Shown here piece by piece: positions 46,924-59,597 of a stretch of DNA of 64,000 nt. Origin of the DNA: Artemisia argyi (Eukaryota > Streptophyta > Magnoliopsida > Asterales > Asteraceae); assembly GCA_030686995.1 (NCBI GenBank), contig CM060708.1, positions 104,137,350 to 104,201,349 on the forward strand, given 5' to 3'. The notes beneath the pieces were generated by a model. The model did no database searches, was not told the DNA's origin, and was given only the letters and a program-made list of their open reading frames with translations. The first letter of the stretch is position 1, and every line of letters begins with the position of its first letter. The position numbers and the translations under genes were made by a program.

Positions 46924-49194
46924 TTACGTGACCGCATCATTGGTCACGGTTTCTACGTCATCCTCCATTTTAGTTTTGTATTTCGGACCTAGTTGTAGGC
47001 ATTCTTTATAAAACCCAAGTATTTTCCTCATTACGTGGTCTACTCTTCTACGTCTATCCTCATCATTCTTATAGTAGACTGTTTGCTTATGCTCCTTCTC
47101 AAGGTTCGATAAAAGTCGGTATTGCTCTATCTTATATGGCATTTGGTTGGCTATCTCATCGGTTTCTTCCTTGAACCTAACTATCCCTAGAGACGGGTTA
47201 TAGTTCATTTTAGAGACTTCAACAAATGGCTTTCCAAGCACTACTTGAGTTAGGCAATTATCTATTACCGGATGAATATCCTCTACAATCATAAAGTCGG
47301 TAACGTACGTGAAATTTCCTACAAGAACATGCAATCCCTTTAATCTTCCTACAAAGTTACTCATCCAACCCGTGTTGGAAAATATCCTAGGTCCGAGTTG
47401 CTTTTTCATTATCCAATTGTAATGGATCCTAGTCATAATGTTTATGGGAGATTTAAGATCGATGTAGGCCTTCCACACATGCACATTCCCAATGTTGCAT
47501 GGTATATTGATATTAGATGGATCGCCTGCTTTGATGATTGGTGAACCTAGGACGTATGGTGTCTCTAGGTCATCGAATAAATCCCTATGGTATGCACGTT
47601 CTTCCTTGGTAGGTAACCTATTGAAGTACTTCTCTACATTCTCTACTTCCTCTACCTTCTCTTCCTTATTATCCTCAACTTCCTTGACCTCATTCTTAGA
47701 TTCACTATCCATTCCAACTTTATCTTTATCATCTTCTTCCCTATTTTTATCAATTGGCTTAATAGTGACAACATTGACAAAGTGGACGTGTTTGGATGAT
47801 GAGGGGTCCTTAATTTGGGTTCCACTACTACTGTTCCTAGTGTCGTTATTTGGTGTGGTCAACACTTGGTTGTTGAGAGCTTTCCACAAGTTGTCTATTT
47901 TATTGGTCATCTCCGTTTGTTGTTGATTGAACTCGGATTCAAACTTAGCCATACGAGCTTCTTGAGATGCCATAAATTTCGATGTCAATCCTTCAAAATT
48001 GTTGGTACCACCATAGTTGTTGGAAGGATTGTTGTTGAAAGTACGATTTGAGGATGAGCCGTTTGATTGGAAACGATTAGGTGGATTGGAAGAATTGTTT
48101 TGAGGGGTGTTTTGATTTTGTTTCCACCTAAAGTTTGGGTGATTTTTCCAGGAGGGGTTGTACGAATCACCGTAAGGGTTTAGCTCGGGTTTGAAAGTGT
48201 AGCACTTGTCTCCCACTCTGTCGGTACGCGAGGATGCGTAGTCCGCAAAAGCTTGTTCGGGGAGTTCCATGCAATTACGAGTGTCATGGGGACCACTACA
48301 ATATTCACATGAAGAAGTGATTTTGTTCACTTGGCTTGAGGGTTTAGGAGCCTCATGGGATTTCATGAGAAACTTGACTTTGTCTTCAAGTTCCATGATC
48401 TTACGGTCAGTAGTGCTTGAGTTATTCGAAGGCAAAGATATTGCCTTGACCGTTTTGTTCAAATTACGGGGATCATTCCAACTTTTGTTTTCATAGAGAG
48501 CAAGATCTTCTATGAGTTTCCATGATTCTTCCGCACTTTGATCACATAGCTTAGCACCGGCCGCTTGGTCAATGGTTTGCCTCGTGGAGAGATTGATGTG
48601 GTAATAGAAGATTTGAACTTGAATCCAAAGATCTATGCCATGATGAGCGACTTTTTGAAGTAAGTCCTTGAAACATGTCCATGCTTCGTAAAGAGTTTTG
48701 CCTTGACGTTGTTGGAACATCAAGATGTCATTCCTTAACTTGGTGGTTCTTCCTGGTGGGAAAAATTGATCAAGGAAACGAGAGGTGAGATCATCCCAAG
48801 ATGTGATGGATCCCGCGGGTAAACGCTCAAGCCATTGACTAGCTTAGTCACGTAGAGAGAATTGAAAGAGACGCAATCAGGTCGTCTCTCGAGTTTCAAC
48901 ATCAAGGTCTATGGAATTTACGATTTTAAGAAAATCCTTGAGGTGTTGATTTGGATCTTCGGAACGAAGTCCATGGAATGCACATCCGCTTTGCACCAAC
49001 CGGATGGTGTCGGATTGCAAGGGAGACACATTGTCTCCTTGAGTAAGCTCAATGGTGTTTCGATAGCCTTGGTGGCTAGGACGGGAGTGCTCTCCTAAAG
49101 TGCGGGCTTTAGGAGGTTGGTTTGGTTGTAGTGGGTTTTGTGGTGGGTTTTGTTGTGGAGGGTTAGCGGGGTCAAAGATATTACCACCTTCCAT
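46924..49194 (-). pseudogene. B gag with degenerate protease-like domain (two stops)
   Basis: A single minus frame of 757 codons from ATG 49194, interrupted by TGA at 48877-48879 and TAA at 48844-48846. A Pro/Gln-rich start is followed by a retrotransposon Gag (PF03732-like) segment: CAFHGLRSEDPNQHLKDFLK through ASQWLERLPAGSI and FLDQFFPPG. An Asn-rich linker contains knuckle CEYCSGPHDTRNC. The C-terminal part resembles the retropepsin-like region of Athila (VLGSPIIKAG, DNCLTQVVLGKPFVE), but the catalytic D-(S/T/L)-G is DLK (about 47450). RT and integrase are absent. Gag is the only protein this family could have supplied. Confidence 0.88.
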
Positions 49195-49340
49195 GATGTC
49201 GGATGGTAACGGTTACGAACAAAGGAACAAAGAAAAACATAGACTAAAGAAAACCTATAAAAATAAAATAAAAATCTCACTAGATAGGAATCTAATAAGT
49301 AGACCTAATAAAAATAAAATTCAACCTAAAAAATAACTAT

Positions 49341-49358
49341 TCCCCGGCAGTGGCGCCA
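49341..49358 (-). other. Primer binding site of B
   Basis: Minus strand TGGCGCCACTGCCGGGGA, tRNA-Asp type, 7 nt from the LTR. Confidence 0.88.
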
Positions 49359-49365
49359 AAAACTT

Positions 49366-50732
49366 TGATGCATGTGGATTGCAACACAAAAGTTTTACTT
49401 CTCAAGGGATCTTGAGAAGCTTACAATCCCCACCAGGCAAGTGTACCTGACCGATGTAGTATAGTGTAGTGGTAAGTACTGGGGGATTGATCGTTCTCCA
49501 AAGGGAATAGTGTTCGTTAAGATTGAAAATGATCTAAACTAGGTCTAGGGGTGAGTGATGATTCTTTTTGTATTTTTATATTTTTTTTGAAAGCAAGTAA
49601 AATTCTATGGTTTTGGAAGAGTGGGCGGAATTAGTTGCTAGTCGACTAACCCAAATACTGCAAATGCAAATAAAAATAAAATAACTGAAAATAAATGTGA
49701 GAGACTTCTAATATGGAGACAAACGTGTTTAGTTAGGTTTCACTACTTCCTAGTTATCTTTTACTGATTGATAGGTTTGTTACAATTGCGTGGATGCCGG
49801 GTTGTATTCCTTAATACCATTCGTGGGGCTGTGTACGATCTTCCCCAACTCTATAAGCTCTTATCTCCTCCTAAGACGACGCGTTAAGCGCCCAATCCTA
49901 GGGATTATAAACAGTGGCTCATGCATTAAATACAACCAAATAACCGTAGTACACATCCGATTCATGTTTGTTAAGACGTTCAAGCATGTTACCAAATAGG
50001 AGATTAGCCAGTTTGCTTAAGCCTAACATTGATAAACATCCACCCACAACAATTAATAACAAACCATTCAATAAATAATCAATAACTAGGTTTCATCAGA
50101 CCTAAGCAAACACACACAAACCTAGCCTAGCATATTAAAAGAAAGAAACGCGTAAGATAAAATCAAAAAACACATAGACATATTGAATGATTGATAGATT
50201 ACTTATCTTCAATTAATCATGGAAGAAAAGAGGCTTTGAAACCTTAAAAAAACTGTAAAAGTCGACTAGGGTTCGTACCCTAAGTTCCTACCAAAAGTCC
50301 CCTCCTTATGAATGAAAAATAGAAAAGTATATATAGATTTTACAACTTGACGGTGTCACCTTTTAGGATGTGACGCCGTCATCCCGCTGTGTTAGGGTTC
50401 CTTGATTTCCTAGATCTACACTTGACGCCATCTGGTTGGAAAGTGTTCTGGGCCATCTCTCTTTAACTTAAAACTTGACCACCTTGGTGAAATAACACGT
50501 GACGCCGTCACGTGTAAATGCCTCAAAATCTTTCTGGCCCGTCAAGTGCAAACTAAATATCCACTTCTTTATCAACAAGTGACGGCGTCACCTTGTAACT
50601 TTTGACGCCGTCAGGTACTGTTCCAGCTTGAATTCTTGACTTTGTCGTTTTCTTCACTTTTATTCTCAAAAAACGTCCAAAATGCTATGTTTTCCAGAAT
50701 TCTTCCGAAAAGTACCTAAAATGACAAAAGGA
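49366..50732 (-). repeat. 5' LTR of B, truncated
   Basis: Pairs with 28907-30359 but stops after CCTAAAATGACAAAAGG; about 85 bp of the U3 start are missing at the junction with I. Confidence 0.88.
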
Positions 50733-50834
50733 ATCAATCGCCTATATACATAACATATACATAACATCAAGTCACCATCTTTACTTCATCTAGTGCGATA
50801 TTGTTGTTAAAGTTGATAGATTTAAGGTCCTACA
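50733..50834 (+). repeat. Remnant of the I 5' LTR
   Basis: Matches 62432-62524. The 12-mer ATCAATCGCCTA occurs at its left edge (50733) and again at the primer site (50841). Confidence 0.8.
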
Positions 50835-50836
50835 AG

Positions 50837-50850
50837 TGGTATCAATCGCC
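50837..50850 (+). other. Primer binding site of I
   Basis: TGGTATCAATCGCC; begins like the initiator-Met site then diverges. Confidence 0.7.
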
Positions 50851-51085
50851 TAACAATGATTTAGGAGTGTTTTTATCAAGTTTTTTGTTAAAAAGTTGCA
50901 TTTTTCATTCATTTGTGCACTTTTTCTTCAAAAAGTTTTGATTTTTACGTGGTTTTAGTGTTAAAGTTGTGAACTTTATTGAAGTTTTAGTGATTCTAAG
51001 TGTTTTGGGAAAGATTTGATCATTAGAAACAAGTGAAAAAAGAGTTTTTGGTTGAAAAATCAAATTTTTGAAGTTTTCTAGTCAT

Positions 51086-51657
51086 CCTACGCGTAAGTTT
51101 TGAGTATAGTACAAGTCAACAGCTGTCTACAGTACTTTTTGGTCTGTTTACGCGTGAGTTTTGGCTTAAAACCATTTTTCTACGCTCAAGTTGGAATCCT
51201 ACGTAAAAGGTAAAATCCTACGCATAAGATCTACGCTTAAGATCCTACGCATAAGTTTTTCTATGCAAAAGATCCTACGCATAAGTTTTCTTCAACGATC
51301 TGAGATTACTCAGTACTTCCCTGACTTGGATAAGTTTGTGGAATACTTCGACTTGGGATATCTTTCAAGCTTGGATAAGTTTGAGAGATTAGTTTGGTTG
51401 GTAAACCTTACGCGTAAAAAATCTTACGCATAAGCTAAACCTTACGCGTAACATAAATCTTACGCATAAACAAATAGCTTACGCATAAACTACTAATTCT
51501 ACGCTTAAGAATTTTCTTACGCATAAGATTACTGTTTACGCATAACTTTTGTTTACGCATAATATTTACTTTACGCATAAGATTCTGTTTACGCCTAAGT
51601 TTACCCTTTACGCTTAAGATTACTGTTTATGCATAAGATCTGGGTTTACGCATAAGA
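51086..51657 (+). repeat. Array of about 23 CTTACGC(G/A)TAAG palindromes in the I leader
   Basis: Perfect or near CTTACGCGTAAG motifs from 51086 to 51657, upstream of gag. From 51407 on they start at 51407, 51423, 51441, 51459, 51478, 51498, 51516, 51535, 51552, 51570, 51588, 51607, 51626 and 51645: steps of 16-20 bp, mostly 18-19. Motifs between are A/T-rich and variable, so the motif itself is what is conserved. Confidence 0.85.
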
Positions 51658-51873
51658 TTGTTTGACTTTTGACAACCAAACTTCTAACGGCCATAACTTT
51701 TGAACCGTAACTCCGTTTTCGAGGCCTAAAAACGCTCCGGGAAGAAGTTATTGAGGTTTTAAGGTTCTAGATCAAATTTTTCACCATCCAAACTTGCATC
51801 AACTTACACTAAACAGAACGTCTATTTCGTTGGAACGATCCAAGTATCAACTTTATCTATCTACACTTCATCA

Positions 51874-54800
51874 ATGGCTACTCAGCAAGATATTCATGCA
51901 GCTGGTGCGGAAAATCGACCTCCAATGCTTGAAAAATGTGGATATCTCCCATGGACAAGCCGCATGCTTCGTTACATCAAAACAAAGCCTGATGGTAAAT
52001 TAATGATCAACTCCATTACAAATGGTCCATTCAAGCCAAGACAAGTTCAAATTGAAGGTAATCCAAATACAACACCTCCTACTCAACCATTCGTGCGTGA
52101 ACAAACAGAAGCAGATTACACAGAGGAAGACAAGAAGCAGATCGCCGCTGATGATATGGCAATGCATTTAATCCAACTTGGATTACCATGGGAGATCTTT
52201 GCTGCGGTCGACAGCTGTGAAACTGCTTATGCTATGTGGGAACGTGTTAGAAGGATTTGTCATGGAACAGAGATTGGACAACAAGACGTTGAGAACAAAC
52301 TTCTTACTGAATGGGAGAACTTTACATCCACTAAAGGTGAACAGATTGAATCTTACTACACAAGGTTTTGCACTTTGATGAATGAGTTAATCAGAAAAAA
52401 GTTGACACCTCGAACAATTGCAACAAACATCAAATTCATCAATAACCTTTCAGAAGAATGGGGTCGTTATGTTACAATTGTCAATCAAACAAAGGATTTA
52501 CATAAGGTGAATTATGATCAACTCTATGACTTTTTAAAGCAAAACCAAGCTGAGGCTAATGAAGTAAGGAAAGAAAGACTGGCAAAGAATCATGATCCTC
52601 TTGCATTAATTGCTACTACGCCAACACCGCTACCAGTCAACACACAACAACCATCATCATCTTCCACTCAAAACTACACGCAACCATCATACATTCAACA
52701 ACCAACACCGGTCTACCAACAACACTTCTACCCACAGCAACAACAACATGTTATTCCACAACCGCAATACCCACAATTCCAAGAACCAGAATTCACTGAA
52801 GATGATGAAGCTTCTGCAGCATTAACCATTCCAAGGACGCTATTCTACACCAACTAACAACAACCAAAGGATTTCATCGAACACTCGCAACAAGCAGATT
52901 GCTCAGCCGAGTTTCAATATGGGTAATGGAGGCCAAATGGTTGGAGTTTATGGGAATCAACAAGGATATGCTACTGGATTTAATACGGGCAATCAGAATA
53001 TGAAGAATGCAGGTCAGTATGAAGGGAATCAGTATGGTCAGAATGTAGGGAATCAGTTGGGTCAGTTTGTTGGAAATTAGTTGGGTCAGTTTGTTGGAAA
53101 TCAGAGGGGTCAGAATGTTGGTAATCAGGCAATGGGTAATCAGAATAGAAATGTTGCAGCTCCAGTAGTTGGGAATTTGGGAAATGTGAATCAGGGTAAT
53201 CCGGTAAAGTGTTACAACTGTCAGGGTGTAGGTCATATGGCAAGGAACGGTCCTACTAAGCCGAACAAGAAAGATCTAGAGTACTTGCAGAAAGCAGTGA
53301 TGTTTGCACAAAAGGTTCAGGCAGGGTTTCAGTTAAACGCAGAGGAGAATGATTTTATGGCTCTTATGGATGACATGGAAGATAGAGAGGATATCGATGC
53401 GAACTGCATATTTATGGTGAATCTTCAGGAAGCTAAGTATGACACGGATTCTGACACACTTCCTGTTTATGACACCAATGCACCATCTGAGGTATCAAAC
53501 TTCAACACATGTCACAATAATGATATATTTGATATGTCTCCTCATGAGGAACAGCATACTGAGAAGCTAGCACCCACTTATGATACATACCTAGACACGC
53601 CAAGTAGTAGCAATACTCCTTCAGCAACTCCAGATGTGAATCATAAAGGAGGCTTTGTTTCACAGAATGCTGAGAATGATGAGGAAACACGTGCTTTATT
53701 TGAATCATTATTGAATAATTGTCGTATTGAAATTGAGAATGTGAAAAAGGTCAATCGCGATGTTAAGGACGCGAATGTTAAATTGACCGCTGAGCTTGAG
53801 CGTTAAAAAGAAAATGTTAAAGCTTTTGAATTTCATAACAAAAGATTGTCTGAATTAGAAACTGGTTATCAAAATTCCGTTTCAAGGGAAAAACAATTGC
53901 AACTCAAGTTTGATACACTTGATGTTAATTCTTTCAAAAAGATAAAATCTTCAAACGCAGAAATTTCTGATTTACAAAACCAACTTTCTAAACAAAAAAC
54001 AGCCTATACCAATCTTGAAAAAGAAAGGGATGAGTTGTAAAAGGACTTTGCAAAGAAAGAAGACAAACTTTTGAAAGAAATCGTAGAGTCAGAACACATG
54101 ATTGCACATTTAGAAAAATTAGTGGTTAAGTCGGGTCAGTCAAGTCAAATAATGAAAATGATTTCAAATCAAACTAATCCGATTTACCATACGAAACGTA
54201 AAATGGCTCTCAGTAACAAAACTCCTTGTAATCTCAAGAAAGCTCAGCAAGAACAGAATGTTTTGTATAATGGTAATGTGATTTACACTAAACATGATCC
54301 TCTCGTCGTTCGGGACTCTGTGCAAACGATAGAACATGTCGAAGAGAGCATAAATAAAATGAAACAAACGGATTTGAAACCCATTGATTACAACAAATTG
54401 AACAAACTTTCAGGAATTACTTTTGTTCCACAAAAAGAACCATCTGTGTTTTCCATAAAACGACCATTCTCAAAAATGTTTTCTAAGAAAGTAATTGTTT
54501 CTAAATCTCTTTCAAAAATGGAACAAATGTCTTCTAACAACACTTTTAATACAAGTGAGGCTAGAGACATTCTGGATGATGTTAAAAAGAGAATTCAAGA
54601 ACTTCAAAATATTGTTAATTATAAAACTACAATCAGTATTAACAACTGGCATTCCAGTTTTCATATTGAGCAGAAAAAGGTTTTTGAAAATGAAATTACT
54701 ATCCCACTGAATAACATCAGTGCGAGGGTAATCCATTTTGAACAAGCTTTCTTAAAAGAAACGGCCGACTTTGTCAAGGACCACAAATCCCTGGTAAATG

Positions 54801-55423
54801 AAGCTAATGAAACTCGTGAAAACATGAATGTTTTGGAAAACCTAAATGATTCTCTCTTCGAAGCTGTTATGACTACTGACATTATGTCCATCATTTTACA
54901 AACATATTCTGTTCAAGACGATGAAAGACTAAGAGCTGAGACCTCCGACATTGTTTCCAAATATGAAAATGCTCTTATAAAGCTTGAAAAAGAAAATGTC
55001 TCATATTTTAAACAACTTGATCGAAAAAAGGAAGAATGCAAGTATGACAAATTGTCGTATGAGCGTGCCTTAAAGAATATGAAAGAGCAAAATGATCTTT
55101 TGATGGCTCAGCTTGAAAGTCAAAAAGAAAAGGGTAAGGAAACTAAGTTTGCAAAACCATTGACTTCGGAGAAACCAAATGTTTCAAACACGGTTCAAAA
55201 ACCAAAAATGTCAATTTCACGGTTTGCTCCAAAAGTCGATGAGAAAAAGGATTTGACAAAACCAGTCACTCCAACACCCATGCCTAAGAAAAGTGAAAAT
55301 GTAAAGATTGTTGATAAAGGAAAAGCGGTTGTCGAAACACCAAAAGAAATAGCACTGGCCTTTTTAAGATTAGTCCCACTAGTGCGTCTGCCTCAACATC
55401 TAAGACAAATGACAAATGCATAA
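51874..55423 (+). pseudogene. I gag and coiled-coil linker (decayed)
   Basis: ATG 51874 opens a 327-codon Gag frame (MATQQDIHAAG; YDQLYDFLKQNQAEANEVRKE), ending by a frameshift near 52840. The next frame has Gly/Asn/Gln repeats (GNQ-x-GQ-x-VGNQ), one of whose Gln codons is TAG (53078-53080). The zinc knuckle at 53210 reads CYNCQGVGHMARNG, so the last Cys is lost. Stops at 53804 (TAA) and 54038 (TAA) interrupt a long Lys/Glu-rich linker with coiled-coil character to 55423. The family is the same broad Asteraceae TNT1-like type as F. Confidence 0.85.
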
Positions 55424-58400
55424 AGGCTAATTCTAAAGAAACTAGGAATGCTAAAAAGGACAACAATATAAATCCTAATGTGTGTGCCTTACGTTCTACA
55501 GGATTAGAAAGCACCTCTAGGAGCAGCAGACTAAAGCCTAGAAGCAATACAAGGAACAATAGAGTCTCGCCTGTCTCTATGAGTAGTAGCAAGAATAAAG
55601 TTGAAGAAGTAGAAGAACACCCTAGGAATTTATCGCTTTGTAATAAGAAACATGATTCATCTGAATGTAATGTCGAAAGTACTGGTTCTAATGCATGTAA
55701 TAACTCCGTTTGTTTAATATGCAAGAAATGTTTAATTAATGATGTTCATGATGAATGTGTTTCTAAGAATGTGAATGTTACGCCTGAACAGAAGAATGTT
55801 CCAAAAAGACCTAGTGCTGGATCTATATCTATAGAAAGATTAGTTGCACGCTTTAGGTCTACCACTATTAGTCGAATGCCTAGGAACTACCTTAAGTTTT
55901 ATATGTGGATTCCAACGGGTAGAGAGTTCACTCTTCAGAACGGCAAATTAGAAATAGCTCAAGCTAAACAAGTAGCAACTGTCTATGAGTGTGATTTAGA
56001 TTTTACTCCTAACCCCATGGAACCAAATTCAAAATGGTTTCCAAATACAAACTCTTCTGTTCTTGGCAGGTTATCGAAATATGTCTTTGGATCGTCGACT
56101 CGGGTTGCTCCAAGCACATGACCGGGAATTTAAAGCTGCTGATAAATTTCGTCTGGAAATTCATCGGAACTGTACAATTTGGAAATGATCATGTAGCAGC
56201 TATTCAGGGTTATGGAGATCTTCGGTTTGGGAATTTTTTAATCACTCGGGTTTACTACGTCGAAGGGTTAGGACAAAATTTGTTTTCAGTCGGGCAGTTT
56301 TGTGATGCTGATTTAGAAGTTGCATTCAGGAAAAACACGGTTTTTATTAGAAATTTGGTTGGTGGTGATCTCTTAACTGGTAATCATGGTACAAACTTGT
56401 ATGCTATCGACATCAACCAAATGGCTTCTACATCACCAATTTGTCTTATGACAAGGGCAACCGAAACTAAGTCCTGGCTGTGGCATAGAAGATTATCCCA
56501 TCTCAATTTCGACACCATCAACAAGTTAGCCAAAGACAACATCGTCACCGGACTTCCTAAGTTCAAATACACTAAGGAACACCTATGTCCATCATGCGAA
56601 CAAGGAAAAAGCAAAAGAGCATCATATAAACCCAAAACCGTACCTAGTTCGGAAGCAAGGTTACATATGTTGCACATGGACTTATGTGGCCCAATGAGAG
56701 TTGAAAGCATTAATGGGAAGAAGTATATTCTTGTTATTGTTGATGATTATTCAAGATATACTTGGGTAAAGTTTTTGAGGTCAAAAGACGAAGCACCAGG
56801 TACCATCATCACCTTTCTGAAGCGTATCCAAGTTCTACTTCAAGCTCCAGTAAGGATTGTAAGAACAGATAATGGCACAGAATTCACTAATCAGGAGTTA
56901 AGAACCTACTTTGACGATGTGGGAATCACTCACCAAACATCAGTTGTTAGAACTCCACATCATAATGTGGTAGTTGAAAGAAGAAATCGAACTCTTGTGG
57001 AAGCTGCTCGCACAATGCTGATTTATTCTAGTGCACCACTTTTCTTATGGGCTGATGCTGTTGCCACTGCTTGTTTCACTCAGAACCGATCCCTAGTACA
57101 TCCAAGATTCAATAAAACCCCATATGAGCTAGTGAACAACCGTAAACCTGATATCTCTTACCTTCACGTGTTTGGCGCTTTGTGCTATCCGACGAATGAC
57201 AGAGAAGATCTAGGGAAGTTAAAAGCTAAGGGTGATATTGGAATCTTCATTGGATATTCAGAAAACTCGAGGGCATTCAGGGTGTATAATAGAAGAACGA
57301 AAAGGATAATGGAGACGATGAATGTGAAGTTTGACGAGATTTCACAGATGGCTTCTGAGAGATACGCTCTAGAACCCGCGCTTAATCTGATGGCTTCTAA
57401 TCAAAACAGATTAGGACCCGAACCAAACCAGCAGACTTCTGGACACATCAGTTCAGGACTCGTGCCTCAAGGAGCTCAGTCAACTAACACGGATAAACCT
57501 TCAGAACAAGAACTGGAAAATTTCTTTGAGTTAATGTTTAATGAATACTATGGTGGAACTTCAACAAATGCATCTCAACAACATTCCGCTGCAACCGCTC
57601 ACAACCATCAACCACCACCACCATCACAGGATGCATCTGCAACAATCGAAGCTTAAGCACCAACTACCTCCACATCATCTACATCTACTCAAGCAACTCC
57701 AATAATTGAAACTGGACTACCAAGAGTTGATGAGCAAAATCAAAACACTAATTTTCAAGAAGAACCTACAAATAATTCAAACGATGTTGCGTTAGAAGAA
57801 GAAGAAGAAGAAGTATTTGAAAACCCGTTTGCAACAGACTCTGCTGAATCTTCTTCAAGGTTACAAGAACCATCTAACACACATTCGTTAAACCTAAGGT
57901 ACCCTTCTACGTTTCAATGGACAAAAGACCATCCAATAGAACATGTTATTGGTGAACCTTCAAAGCCAGTTCAGACAAGGAGACAACTTGCCACCGATCT
58001 CAAATTGTGCATTTACATTTGCTCAATCAGCCTCAAAGAACCAAAGAACATTCGGGAAGTAATGGCAGAATACCCTTGGATAGAAGCGATGCAGGATGAA
58101 ATTCTTCAATAGGATTTACATAACAGTTGGGAACTTGTTGAACGACCACTTGATATACGTGTTCTTGATCTCAAGTGGTTGTGGAAGAACAAACTGGATG
58201 AGGAAATGACTATTATTCGCAACAAAGCTCGTCTCGTGGCTAAAGGTTATCAACAAGAAGAAGGGATAGATTTCGAGGAATTATTCGCGCCTGTAGCCAG
58301 ACTTGAAGCAGTCCGGATTTTCTTAGCCTATGCCGCTCACAAAAACATCACAGTCTATCAGATGGATATTAAGACTGCTTTTTTGAATGGAACTCTAAAA

Positions 58401-59597
58401 GAAGAAGTGTATGTGAGTCAGCCAGAGGGATTCATCGACAAAGATCATCCAGACTACGTCTACAAGCTTAAGAAAGCAATTTATGGTTTAAAACAAGCTC
58501 CAAGAGCGTGGTATGACGAACTATCATCTTTCTTGCTTAAAAACAATTTCACAAAAGGAACGGTTGATGACACCTTGTTTATCAAAAAATTCAAAAATGA
58601 CATTTTGATCGTTCAAATTTACGTGGACGATATTATTTTTGGATCAACCAATCCTAACCATTCAAAACATTTTGAAAATCTCATGAAAAGCAAATTTGAA
58701 ATGTCCATGATGGGGGAACTAAAATTCTTTCTTGGTTTACAAATACGTCAATCCCCTCGTGGTATTTTTATCAATCAAGCTAAATATACAATAGAGATTT
58801 TGAAAAAACATGGAATGGAAAATTGTGATTCTGTTAGTACACCAATGGTCACTTCACCAAAAATAGGTACTGATTTGTTTATGAAACCAATCGATCCGAA
58901 TAAATATCGGAGCATGATCGGTTCTCTCATGTACCTAACTGCTAGCCGACCCGATATTCAATTTGCTGTTTGTTTGTTAGCACGGTTTCAGGCAAAGCCT
59001 ACCGAACTTCACCTCAAAGAGGTTAAACGGATCTTTCGGTACCTACGAAGCACCATTAACATGGGACTTTGGTATCCGAAGGATTCGGAGTTTAATCTAA
59101 CAGCATTTTCAGATGCAGACCATGCTGGTGATCAAGTTACAGCAAAGAGTACATCAGGTGGAGCACAATTTTTGGGTGAAAAGCTAGTAAGCTGGTCGTC
59201 AAAGAAACAGGATTGTATTGCACTATCAACCGCCGAAGCCGAGTATGTATCTCTATCTGCGTGTTGTGCCCAAGTTCTTTGGATGCGGACACAGCTCACA
59301 GATTATGGCTTTACTTTTGACAGAATACCTATGTATTGTGACTCAAAAAGTGCCATAGCCATCTCGTGCAATCCCGTACATCACTCTAAGACGAAACATA
59401 TCAAAGTCCGCTATCACTTCATCAAAGAACACGTGGAAGAGGGTACTGTTGAATTATTTTTCGTTAAGACTGATTACCAACTCGCCGATCTATTTACTAA
59501 AGCCCTTCCAAAAGAACGGTTTGATTATTTAGTTCGACGAATTGGCATGCGCAACCTAACTCCTGAGGAGCTAGAACGTCTTCTCGAATCTTCTTGA
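55424..59597 (+). pseudogene. I pol: protease, integrase, RT, RNase H (decayed)
   Basis: Frame changes occur near 55430 and 56050; stops at 57654-57656 and near 58110. Protease VDSGCSKHMTG has its Asp at 56097. GAG-pre-integrase WLWHRRLSHLNF, zinc-binding CPSCEQGK, integrase HMDLCGP, RTDNGTEF and VVERRNRT keep the D, D, E residues, though the usual NG before VVER is NV. RT has [13 protein letters not shown] and [11 protein letters not shown] (about 58620); RNase H has [17 protein letters not shown] and CDSKSAIA, ending near [13 protein letters not shown]. Protein-coding potential is lost but all domains are present. Confidence 0.9.

Larger units (their letters stand above)
28907..50732 (-). 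mobile_element. Element B: Athila-like, gag only, host of G and H
   Basis: 3' LTR 28907-30359, PPT 30360-30400, interior 30360-30886 and 44989-49365, primer site 49341-49358, 5' LTR from 49366, cut off at about 50732. Removing G+H leaves about 4.9 kb of interior with a Gag pseudogene but no RT, integrase or RNase H, so it depended on other elements. The duplication would be TTGAG (28902-28906) on the left; the right partner is lost by truncation at the I junction. Confidence 0.88.

Noticed and set aside
47492..48051. Plus-strand ORFs over the B gag region
   Set aside because: Antisense shadows of the Gag frame.
51086..51657. CRISPR-like array of short regular repeats
   Set aside because: Plant retrotransposon leader; repeats of 11-12 bp with 6-8 bp spacers, degenerate, no cas genes.
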